Shown: positions 7,548 to 17,952 of the stretch, in pieces
How the letters are laid out: each line of letters begins with the position of its first letter
Numbering within the stretch: position 1 is the first letter of the stretch
Source of the DNA: Alcanivorax sp. REN37
GTDB taxonomy: Bacteria; Pseudomonadota; Gammaproteobacteria; Pseudomonadales; Alcanivoracaceae
DNA length: 64,000 nucleotides
Assembly (NCBI RefSeq): GCF_041102775.1
Contig: NZ_JBGCUO010000001.1
Location: 1,488,001-1,552,000, forward strand
Direction of reading: 5' to 3'
Notes under the pieces: model-generated
Told to the model about the DNA's origin: nothing
What the model saw: only the letters and a program-made list of their open reading frames with translations
Databases searched by the model: none
Program-made: the position numbers and the translations under genes

Positions 7548-9749
7548 TCAGCTGCGGCGAGGCTTGCGGCCACCGTTGTTGCGCGGTGGCAGTCCGGTGT
7601 GCTGGGTCAGCACCGTGCCCGGGCCGGAGCCCGGGCTGCGCTGGGAGTTTTTGCGGCGCGGTGAGCGGTAATCCTGCGCCTGGCTCGGCTGTTCGCGCGG
7701 GATCAACTGGTGTTCGCCGTCGCCGATCAAGTCGGCGCGGCCCATGCGCGTCAGCGCTTCGCGCAGCAGTGGCCAATTCACCGGATCATGCCAGCGCAGG
7801 AAGGCTTTATGCAGGCGTCGCTGCGCCGGGTCCTTGACCACCGTCACACCTTCGCTCTTGTAGCTGATTTTCTGCAGCGGGTTGCGGCCAGAATGGTACA
7901 TGGCGGTGGCCGTTGCCATCGGCGACGGATAGAACGCCTGCACTTGGTCAGCGCGGAAGCCGTTGTGCTTCAGCCACAGGGCCAGGTTCATCATGTCCTC
8001 ATCGCGAGTGCCGGGGTGGGCGGCGATGAAGTAAGGAATCAGGTACTGCTTTTTGCCTGCTTCGCGCGAGAATTTCTCGAACAATTCACGGAACCGATCA
8101 TAGCTGCCAATGCCGGGCTTCATCATTTTCGACAGCGGCCCGTCTTCGGTGTGCTCTGGCGCAATTTTCAGATAACCACCGACGTGGTGTGTCACCAGTT
8201 CGCGCACATATTCCGGGTCCTGCACGGCGAGGTCGTAACGCAATCCGGACGCGATCAGGATTTTCTTCACACCCGGCAGTTCGCGTGCTGAGCGGTAGAG
8301 CGCGGTCAGTGCCGAATGGTCGGTGTTGAGGTTCTCGCAAATGCCGGGATAGACACAGCTCGGACGCCGGCAGGCGGCCTCGATTTCTCGCGACTTGCAG
8401 GCGATGCGGTACATGTTGGCGGTGGGGCCGCCAAGATCAGAGATGATGCCGGTGAAGCCGGGCACCTTGTCGCGGATATCTTCGATTTCGCGCAGGATCG
8501 ACTCTTGCGAACGGTTCTGGATGATGCGGCCTTCGTGCTCGGTGATAGAGCAGAAGGTACAGCCGCCGAAGCAGCCGCGCATGATGTTCACGGAGAACCG
8601 AATCATGTCGTAGGCCGGCACCTTGGCATCGCCGTAGGCCGGGTGCGGCACGCGCGCGTAGGGCAGCCCGAATACGTAGTCCATTTCTTCGGTGGACAGC
8701 GGAATCGGCGGCGGGTTGATCCACACATCCTGGTCTGCGTGGGACTGCACCAGCGCGCGGGCATTGCCAGGGTTGGTCTCCAAGTGCAGCACGCGGTTGG
8801 CGTGGGCGTAGAGCGCGGCATCGGCACGCACTTTTTCGAAGCTGGGCAACCGGATCACGGTGCGGTCACGGTCGTGGCGCGGGTGCCATTGCAGCTGTAC
8901 CACCTGAGTGTCGGGCTGGCCCAATTGGCGCGCGTTGCGCTGCTCCAGTTCGCACTCGTCCAAGTCCTGAGTGTTCACGTAGGGGTTGATGATACGGTCA
9001 ATGCGGCCCGGGCGATCGATGCGCGTGGAGTCCCATTCCAGCCAGCCGGCTGGGGTGTCGCGGCGCAGGAACGCAGTGCCGCGCAGGTCGGTGATGGTGT
9101 CCACCGACTCGCCCCGTGACAAGCGGTGCGCGACGTCCACCACCGCACGCTCGGCGTTGCCGTACAGCAGCAGGTCGGCACCGGAGTCGAGCAGGATCGA
9201 GCGGCGGATACCGTCCTGCCAGTAATCGTAATGGGCAATGCGGCGCAGTGAGGCTTCGATGCCGCCGAGGATGATCGGTACATCCGGATAGGCTTCACGG
9301 CAGCGGTGGCTGTACACCAGCGAGCAGCGATCCGGGCGCTTGCCGGCTTCACCACCGGGGGTGTAAGCGTCATCGGAACGCAGCTTACGGTCGGCGGTGT
9401 AGCGGTTGATCATGGAATCCATGTTGCCGGCGGCAACACCGAAGAACAGGTTCGGCTTGCCCAGTGCCATGAAGGCGTCCGCACTGTGCCAGTCTGGCTG
9501 CGCAATGATGCCGACCCGGAAGCCTTGTGCTTCCAGTAAACGGCCGATAATCGCCATGCCGAACGACGGATGGTCCACATAGGCATCGCCGGTCACGATG
9601 ATGATGTCGCAGGAATCCCAGCCGAGCTGGTCCATCTCCGCCCGCGACATCGGCAGAAACGGCGCAGTGCCGAAACACTCCGCCCAATACAGCGGGTATT
9701 CGAACAGCGCCTGGCGGGCGCGGGGCATCGACGCAGCGGGGGACGACAT
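7548..9749 (-). CDS. ygiQ: YgiQ-family radical SAM protein
   Basis: The 733-aa product has the radical SAM CX3CX2C cluster motif in [18 protein letters not shown], which binds the 4Fe-4S cluster that cleaves S-adenosylmethionine. The N-terminal half matches the YgiQ-specific region ([20 protein letters not shown], then [21 protein letters not shown]). The family is widespread and conserved, but its substrate is unknown. The frame can begin at TTG 9764, but ATG 9749 has an AGG ribosome-binding sequence at useful distance, so I prefer it. The C-terminal 50 residues are basic and low-complexity, as in other members. Confidence 0.92.
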   Translation of the reverse strand: MSSPAASMPRARQALFEYPLYWAECFGTAPFLPMSRAEMDQLGWDSCDIIIVTGDAYVDHPSFGMAIIGRLLEAQGFRVGIIAQPDWHSADAFMALGKPNLFFGVAAGNMDSMINRYTADRKLRSDDAYTPGGEAGKRPDRCSLVYSHRCREAYPDVPIILGGIEASLRRIAHYDYWQDGIRRSILLDSGADLLLYGNAERAVVDVAHRLSRGESVDTITDLRGTAFLRRDTPAGWLEWDSTRIDRPGRIDRIINPYVNTQDLDECELEQRNARQLGQPDTQVVQLQWHPRHDRDRTVIRLPSFEKVRADAALYAHANRVLHLETNPGNARALVQSHADQDVWINPPPIPLSTEEMDYVFGLPYARVPHPAYGDAKVPAYDMIRFSVNIMRGCFGGCTFCSITEHEGRIIQNRSQESILREIEDIRDKVPGFTGIISDLGGPTANMYRIACKSREIEAACRRPSCVYPGICENLNTDHSALTALYRSARELPGVKKILIASGLRYDLAVQDPEYVRELVTHHVGGYLKIAPEHTEDGPLSKMMKPGIGSYDRFRELFEKFSREAGKKQYLIPYFIAAHPGTRDEDMMNLALWLKHNGFRADQVQAFYPSPMATATAMYHSGRNPLQKISYKSEGVTVVKDPAQRRLHKAFLRWHDPVNWPLLREALTRMGRADLIGDGEHQLIPREQPSQAQDYRSPRRKNSQRSPGSGPGTVLTQHTGLPPRNNGGRKPRRS

Positions 9750-9764
9750 CAGCCTGGGTTCCAA

Positions 9765-10454
9765 CGGGGAAAAGGGGCGCCAGTGTACCTGAAACCCGGT
9801 GGGGGCGCAGGAGGGTGCCCGGCGGCTGTGGCGCCGATGGTGACTGGCGAGTGCTGGTCATGGCAGCGGCGCGACAGAGGGTTGGACGTGTCAGGCTTCG
9901 TAGTGATCGACCGGCTCCCACAGTGCCATTTTCTTAACGGTGGGAGAGTCAGAGGGTGGCCATTTCGCGCACCACAACGGGCGCAGTGCAGGCGGTGCTG
10001 GTGTGCCTAGGAGGAGTCGTAAGCAGTGCCGCAGCGTTTTTTTACCGCTGTTGGCGCGCAGCGGGAGCAGCGCTTAAGCCCTGGGAGGCGTGTTGTCACT
10101 GGAAGTTGAATGAGTGCCTGATGCGGCTTACTCATTGAGTGACCCGGCCACGGGCAGCCGCACTGAGTACAGCAATGAGGCGGGTAGTGGCCGGCATCTG
10201 TATTCCCGTTGCGCAGTTGGCGGCTTAGACCCGCCATATTTCGATCCGCTAACTGCTTTGCTGCTAAGACGGGAGGTTACGGCGGATGGGGTAAAGGTAT
10301 TCCGGCGTCACGCGAGTGAACAGCCACGTAAGCCGAACAGATACCACCTGCCGCCGCTTATCTACTGCTCAAGAGTGCGCGTCCGGTTGGCGCGGTAGGT
10401 TGTGAGTATCGCAATCTGGCTCCGCTTGGAGCTGTGAGGCACGGCTGAGAGCAG
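9765..10454. other. Long intergenic region without a recognisable gene
   Basis: About 690 bases lie between the hydrolase gene end and the ygiQ start. Six-frame reading gives only short frames with no recognisable domain and no convincing ribosome-binding sites. A 7-bp inverted repeat (AATGAGT 10109-10115, ACTCATT 10130-10136) is present. The sequence looks less GC-biased than the genes around it. It may be decayed coding DNA or hold an uncharacterised small RNA; I could support neither. Confidence 0.5.
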
Positions 10455-10479
10455 TAGGCCCCCGCTACGCGGGGGCCTA
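10455..10479 (-). terminator. Hairpin terminator candidate after the hydrolase gene
   Basis: A perfect 11-bp stem (TAGGCCCCCGC at 10455-10465, GCGGGGGCCTA at 10469-10479) with a 3-nt loop begins 4 bases after the stop codon of the minus-strand hydrolase gene. There is no T run after it, so it may be rho-assisted or protect the mRNA end. Confidence 0.55.
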
Positions 10480-10482
10480 GGC

Positions 10483-11457
10483 TCAGTGTTTCAGGCCGTG
10501 CCAGAAGCGCTTCAGCGCGCGTGCGGTGGGCAATGGCACTTCCAGCATCGGCAGATGGCCGACCTCCTTGAAGATCTTCATCTGCGCGTGCGGGATCAGC
10601 TGCTTGAAGCTGTCTGCTGCGGACACATCCAGCACCTGATCTTGGTCGCCCCACATAATCAGCGTGGGGCAGTTGATGGAGGAAAACAGTGCCAATGGGT
10701 CTTCATCCACTGCCAGCATGTCGCGGAAAATGCGGTGGTTGACCGGGTAGCGATGGGTCATGTCCGGCGCCAGCACCGGCGACAGCACACTAGTGAGCGC
10801 CTGGCGGTTGCGGTGGGTGGTGATGCGGAACAGCGCGATCACATCCAGCAGGTTGCGCGGGATCAACGGATTACGGCCGTCTCGCAGCGCCGCTTCAAAC
10901 CGGCTTGGATTGGCGCCAGCAAGACCGGCGGCATTCATCAGCGTCAGCGAAGCTACCTGCTGCGGGTAGCGGGCTGCCACGATGCCGGCGATCGCGCCGC
11001 CCATGGAGTTGCCGACCAGGTGCGCAGCCGGCAGTTCCAGTTGTGCCATCAGGCGCGCTACGCGATCAGCCTGGGTGGCCAGCCGGTAGTCGGAAGTGGC
11101 AATGAAGTGGCTTTCGCCGAACCCCGGCAGGTCAGGAATGATCAGTCGATACTGGCTGCCCAGCAGGGCGGCGAGAAACAACCAGTTTTCCTTGTTGGCA
11201 CCGAAGCCGTGCAGCAACAGCAGCGGTTCGCCTTGGCGCTGACCGCCCTCCAAGTAGGTGATGCGGTGCTGGTCCTGCCACAGGTGTTTGCGTTGCAAAC
11301 CAGACAACATGGTTTGGCCGCGGCGCACGTAATTCCACAAGGTGCGGCGCGGCTGCCAGGCTTTCAGTTCAGCAAGGTCGGTGCCGTGGCTGCTTTTCTG
11401 CAGGTAAGGCGTGGCCACGGTGTCGAGCATGGACTGGGTGCTGCGCTCAGCGTGCAT
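10483..11457 (-). CDS. Alpha/beta-fold hydrolase
   Basis: The 324-aa product is an alpha/beta hydrolase. The oxyanion region is LLLHGFGANKENW, the nucleophile elbow is GNSMGG (Ser), the acid lies in MWGDQDQVLD, and the catalytic His is in EVGHLPMLE near the C-terminus. The first 60 residues are an unrelated N-terminal extension. Substrate is not evident; carboxylic ester or lipid is the usual range. ATG 11457 has GGAG well placed. It begins 13 bases after the PF10118-type hydrolase gene and is almost certainly its operon partner. Confidence 0.88.
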   Translation of the reverse strand: MHAERSTQSMLDTVATPYLQKSSHGTDLAELKAWQPRRTLWNYVRRGQTMLSGLQRKHLWQDQHRITYLEGGQRQGEPLLLLHGFGANKENWLFLAALLGSQYRLIIPDLPGFGESHFIATSDYRLATQADRVARLMAQLELPAAHLVGNSMGGAIAGIVAARYPQQVASLTLMNAAGLAGANPSRFEAALRDGRNPLIPRNLLDVIALFRITTHRNRQALTSVLSPVLAPDMTHRYPVNHRIFRDMLAVDEDPLALFSSINCPTLIMWGDQDQVLDVSAADSFKQLIPHAQMKIFKEVGHLPMLEVPLPTARALKRFWHGLKH

Positions 11458-11470
11458 GGCGGTCTCCGGG

Positions 11471-12322
11471 TCAGGCGGCTTCGGCGGTGGGGTAGAGCTG
11501 ATCCAATACGCCGCGCCATTGCTCGATCAAGTGGGTGTTGTCTTCCAGCCACGGATGGAAATCGGGGCGGAAGAATTGCAGGTAATCCGGTACCGCGCGG
11601 GTCAAAAAGCCGCTCGGGCCGAACAGCCGCCAAGCGCCGCGGAACAACGTGCGTGGACGGCGATTGAGGCCGTCTTTACGCAGGAACGCGAAGGTATAAC
11701 GGCCGGTATAGGTCGCCAGCGCGGTGGTGGCAGCGAGCATGGTGCGCACCCGCAACAGGTAGCTGCCGCTGACCTGCTGGTAGAGGTCATAGGCCACGGC
11801 CTTGTGCTCGATCTCCTCGATCGCGTGCCACATCCAGAGCGCGCGCACGCTGGGATCGATGCTTTCCAGCAGCTCCGGGTCTTTCAGCAGACGGTTGGCG
11901 AGCAGTGCTGTGATGTGCTCCAGCGCCGCGGTGGCGGCCAGCTGTTGCTTCGCAGACAACCGCTTGCGGCCAAGGCCGATCAGCTGCTTGGCCAGCGCGG
12001 TGCCTCCTTCGGCTTCTTCCCGGTAACCCTGTTCGGCGAGCATGCGGTTAAAGGTCTGGTGCTCCAGCGAGTGCATCGCTTCCTGGCCGATGAAGCCGGA
12101 AATGTCGGCTTGTTGCTGCGCATCCTTGGCGTGGTCACGGAAGTGGCGCACTGAGTCCACAAAGAACCGCTCGCCATCCGGGAAGGTCAGCGATAGCGCG
12201 TTGAGGAAATGGGTCAACACGGGGTCCTTGTCGAACCAATGTTTCGGCACATCAGCAAATGGGAAATCCATCCGCTGGGGAACGATGGGCGGCAGGTCAG
12301 CCGGTGCCTGATGGCGGGCCAT
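11471..12322 (-). CDS. PF10118-type predicted metal-dependent hydrolase
   Basis: The 283-aa product matches the predicted metal-dependent hydrolase family (PF10118): an N-terminal FADVPKHWFDKDPVLTHFLN, then His/Glu-rich helices including FIGQEAMHSLEHQTFN and MWHAIEEIEHKAVAYDLY, whose paired ExxH-like motifs suggest a metal site in a helical bundle. No member's reaction is firmly known to me. A GGAGG ribosome-binding sequence precedes ATG 12322. It is the first gene of a two-gene operon with the alpha/beta-hydrolase; the pairing suggests lipid or ester metabolism. Confidence 0.85.
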   Translation of the reverse strand: MARHQAPADLPPIVPQRMDFPFADVPKHWFDKDPVLTHFLNALSLTFPDGERFFVDSVRHFRDHAKDAQQQADISGFIGQEAMHSLEHQTFNRMLAEQGYREEAEGGTALAKQLIGLGRKRLSAKQQLAATAALEHITALLANRLLKDPELLESIDPSVRALWMWHAIEEIEHKAVAYDLYQQVSGSYLLRVRTMLAATTALATYTGRYTFAFLRKDGLNRRPRTLFRGAWRLFGPSGFLTRAVPDYLQFFRPDFHPWLEDNTHLIEQWRGVLDQLYPTAEAA

Positions 12323-12532
12323 GGAAACCTCCGGACTGCCTCGGTGGCAGCGTCATTATTGTGGCGGAGCAGAAAATGCTCATCAGAATGTGACATTGAT
12401 CGGTGTCACTTTGGCTCGATATTAAGAGTCTGTTGGGGCGGGGAATTGGCTTGGAACTGCCGTCGCGAAGGCGCTGGAGCCATTGTCGGCGGGACAAGAA
12501 AAACGCGGGGGATATGAGGGCAGGGCGGAACC

Positions 12533-12559
12533 AAAACCCCCGGCGCGAGGCCGGGGGTT
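12533..12559 (-). terminator. Rho-independent terminator of rne
   Basis: A perfect 10-bp stem (AACCCCCGGC at 12535-12544, GCCGGGGGTT at 12550-12559) is followed on the minus strand by a short T run, 8 bases after the rne stop. Confidence 0.8.
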
Positions 12560-12567
12560 CGGGTGGA

Positions 12568-15500
12568 TCAGGCGTTGCTGTCGGATTGTTGCGCCGCCAG
12601 CTGCTGGCGCCGCAGTACCCGTGGGTCATTAGAGGCCCGTGACGGTGAGCTACCGTCCGCCGCTACGTTGTCGGATTCGACGGTTGGCGCGCTCTGCTCC
12701 AGCTCAGCGGCGACCTCCGTCTTGACCTCTGGCTCCTCAACGGTGAGCGGTTCGGTCACTTCGGCATCGGCAGCGGCCGGCTGCTCAGTAGCGTCGGCAA
12801 CCGCTGCGGTGTCTTCGGCGGCGGCCGGGGCCGTCGCTTCGGGCGCAGCTGCCGGCGCTTCAGCGGTTACCGCCTCTGCGACCGGGGTGGTTGCCGCTGC
12901 TGACGGCTCCGTGGCCGGGGCAGCTTCTGCCACCGCTGGCTCAGTAGCGGTCACGACGTCAGCTGCAGCGCTTTGTTCTGCCGCGGCGGTGTCGTTGTCT
13001 GCTACTGGAGTGGTCGCCACCGGCGTATCGACAACGGGTGCCACCACTTCAGTCGTTGCCTCCACTGCGATATCAGCGGTTTCGGTAACGGCTTGGTTCT
13101 GCACTGCAGCAGCTTGGCGCTCCTGCTCGGTTTCACTGGCGATCACCGCGGCGGCGGCGACTGCGGCAGCTTCTGACGGGGACAGTGCGGCAGGGGAAGC
13201 TGGTTCCGGTTGTGCAGCGGCCGGAGTGCGCTGGGCCGGCTCGCGACGCTGGCGCATCGGGCGCTCGTCTTTGCCAGACGGGCGCCGGTCGGCGCGGTCA
13301 GCACGGTCCAGTTGCTGCGGCTTTTCAGCAGCGGCTTGCTCCTGTTCGTCCTGATCCAGGTCCGGCGCGGTGGTGTCGCCGTCCTGGCGGGCAGCATCGC
13401 TGTTCTGGCCACCGCGGCCACCACGGCTGCGACGGCGGCGACGGCCGCTGCGCTCAGCACCGTCCTCGCCTTGCGCGTCCTGCTGCGGAGCACGTTCAGT
13501 ACGGGCAGCGGGTGCTTCCTGCTTGGCGTTATCAGGCTTCGGAGCGTCCGGTTTGGCCGCGTCTTGGCGGTTTTGCTCACGGGCCGGACGACGTTCGTCC
13601 TTTTCTTTGCGCTCGGTCTGACGGTTACCACGCGCTTGTTCGTCGCGGTTGCCGTTGCGCTCCTTTTCCTTGTCGTCACGCTGGCTGGCGTTGTTGTTGC
13701 GGCCACCACGTTCGCCTTGTTGGCGACCACCGGCGCTGCGCTCTTCTTCGGCCTTGCCGTTACGACGGCTACGGCCGCCGTCCTGGCTGCCACGGCGGTT
13801 TTGGGCGTTGCGGCCACCGTTGCGGGCGTTGTTGTTGCGGCCGCGCTGGCGCGGTGCCGGGGTGTCTGTTTCGGCAGCTTGACTGGCGAACAGCTGGGCG
13901 AAGAAGGCCATTAGGCGTGCCCAGAAGCCCGGGGTCGGTACCGGCTCCGCTTTCGGCGGCGGGGGTGCCGTGTCCGGCGCGACCAGCTTCACCGCAGCTT
14001 CTTGGCGTTTAATGACGGTTTCCTGTGCGGACAACACCAGCGTCGGATCCTGCTCGCCTTCCAACAGCGGCATTTCGTGGCTGACCAGCGTGCCTTCTAC
14101 TTGGTCATCACGCACCCGCTGTACTTCGAAGTGCGGCGTGTCCAAGTTCGGGTTCGGGATCACAATCACCCGCACCTTGTAGTGGTCTTCGATATCGCGC
14201 AGCGCCTGGCGTTTTTCGTTGAGCATGAAGGTGCCCACCGCCACCGGCACTTGGGCGTGGATCTCGCCGGTGCGTTCCTTCATTACTTCTTCTTCGATCA
14301 GCCGCAGCAGCGACAGGGCCAGCGACTTCACATCACGGATGTGGCCTTGGCCGTGGCAACGCGGGCAGACGATGGAGGAGGTCTCGCCCAGTGACGGACG
14401 CAGCCGCTGGCGCGACAGTTCCATCAAACCGAAGCGGGAGATGCGGCCCACCTGTACACGGGCGCGGTCAGCCTCCAGTGCTTCACGCAGGCGGGTTTCC
14501 ACGTCGCGCTGGTTGCGCGCCGGGCCCATGTCGATGAAGTCGACCACGATCAGGCCGCCGATATCGCGCAGACGCAGCTGACGGGCAATTTCGTCGGCCG
14601 CTTCCAGGTTGGTCTGCAGCGCGGTTTCCTCGATGTCGGCACCCTTGGTAGCGCGCGAGGAGTTGATGTCGATGGACACCAACGCTTCGGTGGGGTCGAT
14701 AACGATGGAGCCGCCGGACGGTAGTTTCACTTCGCGGCGGAACGCAGTCTCGATCTGTGACTCGATCTGGTAGCGCGAGAACAGTGGGGTTTCGTCTTTG
14801 TACAGCTTGATCTTGTGCGCGAAGTCGCTCATCAGCTGGTTCACGAACCCGGACGCTTCGGCGTAGGTGTCCTCAGAGTCGATCAATACCTCGCCGATAT
14901 CCTTACGCAGGTAATCGCGGATCGCACGGATGATGACGTTGGATTCTTGGTACACCAAGAACGGCGCGTTGCGGCCGGTGGAGGCTTCGCTGATGGAGGT
15001 CCACAGCTTGAGCAGGTAATCCAGATCCCACTGCAGTTCTTCGGCGGAGCGGCCGAGCCCGGCGGTGCGCACAATCACGCCCATGTCGTCGGGAATCTTC
15101 AGTGCCCCGAGCGCTTCTTTCAGTTCCTGACGCTCTTCACCCTCGATGCGGCGCGAGATGCCGCCGGCGCGGGGGTTGTTAGGCATCAGTACCAAATAGC
15201 GGCCAGCAAGACTGATAAAGGTGGACAGTGCTGCGCCCTTGTTGCCGCGCTCTTCCTTATCCACCTGCACGATGACCTCTTGGCCTTCGCGGATCACATC
15301 TTTGATGTTGATGCGGCCCTGGATGTCCTTGGGGTCTTTGCTGAAGTATTGGCGGGAGATTTCTTTCAGCGGCAGGAAGCCGTGGCGTTCGGCGCCGAAG
15401 TCGACAAACGCCGCTTCCAGCGACGGCTCGACGCGGGTGATCTTGCCTTTGTAGATGTTGGCTTTTTTCTGTTCACGGGTGCGGTGTTCGATATCCAGAT

Positions 15501-15576
15501 CGTAAAGACGCTGGCCGTCCACCAGAGCAACGCGGACCTCTTCAGGGTGCGTTGCGTTGATCAACATGCGTTTCAT
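12568..15576 (-). CDS. rne: Ribonuclease E
   Basis: The 1002-aa product is the endoribonuclease that starts mRNA decay and processes rRNA and tRNA precursors. The catalytic half is standard: it starts [10 protein letters not shown], has the S1 domain near residues 36-125, Asp303 and Asp346 at the metal site, and the zinc-link CPRC at Cys404/Cys407, all at the same positions as in E. coli. From about residue 540 it is disordered: an Arg/Asn/Gly-rich stretch that should bind RNA, then a long Ala/Val/Glu/Pro/Thr-rich acidic stretch, ending in a short [14 protein letters not shown] block conserved at RNase E tails. ATG 15576 is the family start; the frame is open to 15804 without homology. Confidence 0.97.
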   Translation of the reverse strand: MKRMLINATHPEEVRVALVDGQRLYDLDIEHRTREQKKANIYKGKITRVEPSLEAAFVDFGAERHGFLPLKEISRQYFSKDPKDIQGRINIKDVIREGQEVIVQVDKEERGNKGAALSTFISLAGRYLVLMPNNPRAGGISRRIEGEERQELKEALGALKIPDDMGVIVRTAGLGRSAEELQWDLDYLLKLWTSISEASTGRNAPFLVYQESNVIIRAIRDYLRKDIGEVLIDSEDTYAEASGFVNQLMSDFAHKIKLYKDETPLFSRYQIESQIETAFRREVKLPSGGSIVIDPTEALVSIDINSSRATKGADIEETALQTNLEAADEIARQLRLRDIGGLIVVDFIDMGPARNQRDVETRLREALEADRARVQVGRISRFGLMELSRQRLRPSLGETSSIVCPRCHGQGHIRDVKSLALSLLRLIEEEVMKERTGEIHAQVPVAVGTFMLNEKRQALRDIEDHYKVRVIVIPNPNLDTPHFEVQRVRDDQVEGTLVSHEMPLLEGEQDPTLVLSAQETVIKRQEAAVKLVAPDTAPPPPKAEPVPTPGFWARLMAFFAQLFASQAAETDTPAPRQRGRNNNARNGGRNAQNRRGSQDGGRSRRNGKAEEERSAGGRQQGERGGRNNNASQRDDKEKERNGNRDEQARGNRQTERKEKDERRPAREQNRQDAAKPDAPKPDNAKQEAPAARTERAPQQDAQGEDGAERSGRRRRRSRGGRGGQNSDAARQDGDTTAPDLDQDEQEQAAAEKPQQLDRADRADRRPSGKDERPMRQRREPAQRTPAAAQPEPASPAALSPSEAAAVAAAAVIASETEQERQAAAVQNQAVTETADIAVEATTEVVAPVVDTPVATTPVADNDTAAAEQSAAADVVTATEPAVAEAAPATEPSAAATTPVAEAVTAEAPAAAPEATAPAAAEDTAAVADATEQPAAADAEVTEPLTVEEPEVKTEVAAELEQSAPTVESDNVAADGSSPSRASNDPRVLRRQQLAAQQSDSNA

Positions 15577-16146
15577 GGTCGTACCACATTCAAGGGTCGC
15601 CGGGCAGAAGCGCGCCTGGATGCGGCAGATTGAGGGCAGGGCGGACAACCACGTCGGGTCCGGTGCGCGGCGTGTGGCCGTGCACCGGATGGTAGGAGCC
15701 CGGGTCGGGGCTCGCTCATTGTCACACCGCTGACTTCCTCGTTGATGGTGGAAAGTCGCGTGGGCTCCGCTGCGGCGTGCCCGGGTCAGGGGGACGGTGC
15801 GCATCGGAAGCCATTGGCGCTCGCCGGCATGGGGCCGCCGAACGGCATCTTTCTACTGTCGATCTGTCGCCTTTCGCAGGCGTTACTGCAGGGCCACCGA
15901 GTTATCACATCACCCGCGGCGCGGAAGGCGGCGCGCGGGTGCCATCGTACTAAACGGACTGTTGCGGTGTGACACCTGTCTGGACTGCGTGTCGCACCGC
16001 AGGCAGTCGGGCCTTGATTCGGTGCGTGTCGGGACCTTTCGTTATGCCCGCCGGGAAGGTCACGCCCGCGCAATAATGCTGCACAGAGCGGTTCCCGGGG
16101 TCCGGCGAATGTTCGCATCGCGTCGCCGTGGGCCGGAGCGGACCGA
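15577..16146 (-). promoter_or_regulatory. Long rne 5' leader
   Basis: If transcription starts from the promoter at 16153-16182, the rne mRNA has a leader of about 570 nt with no credible gene in it. In E. coli the rne leader (361 nt) lets RNase E control its own mRNA stability. I infer the same role here from position and length; I could not recognise the E. coli hairpins by eye. Confidence 0.5.
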
Positions 16147-16152
16147 CGGCCG

Positions 16153-16182
16153 ACTATAGCAGCAAAATAACTGACACATCAA
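16153..16182 (-). promoter_or_regulatory. Predicted sigma-70 promoter of rne
   Basis: On the minus strand TTGATG (16182-16177) and TATAGT (16158-16153) are separated by 18 bases, a good sigma-70 match, pointing towards rne. No comparably good promoter is nearer to the rne start. Confidence 0.5.
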
Positions 16183-16263
16183 TCAGATACAGGCGTCGCT
16201 GGGAAGGCCGCCAGCGCCCTGTGCAAGTGATACACTTTGCGCCCATTTTCCGTGATGTGTGCC

Positions 16264-17238
16264 ATGTCTGACTCTCGTACTTCCGCCGGCGCTGCGGTGC
16301 CCAGCGTCACTTACCACCGGGTGCAGGACGACCGTGCCGGCCAGCGGCTCGACAACTTCCTCATGGCGCTGCTCAAGGGGGTGCCGAAATCCCGCATCTA
16401 CCGGATCATCCGCGACGGCCAAGTGCGCGTGAACGGCAAGCGCGCCAAGCAGGTATTGCGGTTGGAAGCCGGTGACGAAGTGCGAGTGCCGCCAATCCGG
16501 GTAGCCGAAGAGGGCGCCCCGGCGCCGGTGGGCGCCGGATTAGCTGAGCGACTGTCGCGCAGCCGCTTGTTCGAAGACGAATGGTTGTACGTCTATAACA
16601 AGCCGGCAGGTTTGGCAGTGCATGGTGGCTCGGGTATTAGCCTCGGGCTGATCGAAACGCTGCGTGCGCTGCATCCTGAGCAGCGTGCTTCGTTGGAACT
16701 GGTGCACCGGCTCGATCGTGATACCTCCGGCGCCATTATGGTGGCGCGCCATCGTGGGTTTCTGCGCCGGGTACAGCGGCAGATGAAGGACGGTGGTATC
16801 GAAAAACGCTATTGGCTGCTGTGCCACGGTTTCACCGGCACCCGGAAAACCATTGAGGCGCCGCTGCTGAAGCTGGCCCATGGCAATGAACGGGTGGTGA
16901 AGGTGTCGCGCGAAGGCAAGCCTTCACGCACTGAATTCCGGCTGATTGAGCGCTTCGGTGAGTTGGCGCTGGTGGAGGCGGAGCTGATCACTGGCCGCAC
17001 TCACCAGATTCGCGTGCACGCCCAGTACGGCGGTTTCCCGCTGCTGGGTGACAATAAATACGGTCGCGACGACATCAACCAGCAGTGGGGCGCTCGCCTC
17101 GGCAGCAACCGGCTGTTCCTGCATGCGCGCCTACTGGCACTGCGGCATCCGGAAACCGGCCAGCCGCTGAAAGTGGAAGCGCCGTTGGATGAGCCGTTCG
17201 AGGCCGCCTTGGAACAATTGCGCCGCCCCGGCGCCTGA
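16264..17238 (+). CDS. rluC: 23S rRNA pseudouridine synthase RluC
   Basis: The 324-aa product has an N-terminal S4 RNA-binding domain (about residues 25-85, RLDNFLMALLKGVPKSRIYR) and a RluA-type catalytic domain with HRLDRDTSG at 148-156; Asp151 is the expected nucleophile. By order next to rne this is RluC, which modifies U955, U2504 and U2580 (E. coli numbering) of 23S rRNA. Three in-frame starts exist (TTG 16237, ATG 16255, ATG 16264); none has a clear ribosome-binding sequence, and I chose ATG 16264 for its fit with family length. It diverges from rne, and a HAD phosphatase gene follows 21 bases later. Confidence 0.93.
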   Translation: MSDSRTSAGAAVPSVTYHRVQDDRAGQRLDNFLMALLKGVPKSRIYRIIRDGQVRVNGKRAKQVLRLEAGDEVRVPPIRVAEEGAPAPVGAGLAERLSRSRLFEDEWLYVYNKPAGLAVHGGSGISLGLIETLRALHPEQRASLELVHRLDRDTSGAIMVARHRGFLRRVQRQMKDGGIEKRYWLLCHGFTGTRKTIEAPLLKLAHGNERVVKVSREGKPSRTEFRLIERFGELALVEAELITGRTHQIRVHAQYGGFPLLGDNKYGRDDINQQWGARLGSNRLFLHARLLALRHPETGQPLKVEAPLDEPFEAALEQLRRPGA

Positions 17239-17259
17239 CCACAGGACATTGCAAAACCG

Positions 17260-17952
17260 ATGAAAGCTTACCAACTGGTGATTTTTGACTGGGACGGTAC
17301 TTTGATGGACTCCACCGAGCGCATCGTCCGCTGCTTGGCGGCGGCGGCGCAGGATACCGGCTTGCCGCGGTTGGCGGATGACGCCTACCGCAGCATCATC
17401 GGGCTCGGCCTGATCGAGGCGATCCAGGCGTTGTACCCGAACGAATCGATGCAGCAGGTGGTGGCCATGCGCGATCACTATGCCGATCACTTCGTGGTGG
17501 CCGAGAAGGTACCCAATCCGTTGTTCCCGACGGTGGCGGACACCCTTGCCGCGCTGCGGGATGGCGGCGTTACCATGGCGGTGGCGACCGGCAAGAGCCG
17601 GCGCGGGCTGGACCGGGTGTGGTCTGCCACCGGGCTTGGCCACTGGTTTGCCGGCTCCCGCTGCGCCGACGAAACCCGCTCCAAGCCGGACCCGACCATG
17701 CTGTACCAATTGCTGGAGCAGTTCGGGGTAGCGCCGGAGCAGGCCCTGATGGTGGGCGATACCACCTTTGACCTGGAAATGGCCGAACGCGCGGGTATCG
17801 ACCGGGTCGGAGTGTTGTATGGCGCTCACAGTGCCGAGATGTTGCGCCAGCACCGCCCGCTGGCGCTCATTGACCGTTTGGAGCAGATGCTCGAGCTGAT
17901 TTCACTTCCCGCAGCGCAGTCGTTGGAGGCCTTGGATGGACCCGCACGCTAA
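17260..17952 (+). CDS. HAD-superfamily hydrolase (phosphoglycolate phosphatase-like)
   Basis: The 230-aa product is a class I HAD phosphatase: motif I FDWDGTLMDS with nucleophile Asp10 and acid/base Asp12, motif II in AVATGKSRRGL, Lys in SKPDPTMLYQLL, and motif IV GDTTFDLEMAERAG. It resembles the Gph/YfdR-like hydrolases that occupy the same slot between rluC and sppA in Pseudomonas (PA2974). The substrate is unproven; small phosphorylated metabolites are typical. The 3' end overlaps sppA by 17 bp, so the two are coupled. Confidence 0.9.
   Translation: MKAYQLVIFDWDGTLMDSTERIVRCLAAAAQDTGLPRLADDAYRSIIGLGLIEAIQALYPNESMQQVVAMRDHYADHFVVAEKVPNPLFPTVADTLAALRDGGVTMAVATGKSRRGLDRVWSATGLGHWFAGSRCADETRSKPDPTMLYQLLEQFGVAPEQALMVGDTTFDLEMAERAGIDRVGVLYGAHSAEMLRQHRPLALIDRLEQMLELISLPAAQSLEALDGPAR

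Noticed and set aside
9570-10398. Short frames in the gap between ygiQ and the hydrolase gene
   Set aside because: No recognisable domains, no ribosome-binding sites, and frames partly antisense to ygiQ.
12563-14012. Long plus-strand frames opposite the rne tail
   Set aside because: They arise from the repetitive Ala/Val/Glu codons of RNase E read on the other strand and have low-complexity products.
15577-15804. N-terminal extension of RNase E
   Set aside because: The family start [10 protein letters not shown] is at 15576, and the upstream 76 residues have no homology; this is leader RNA.
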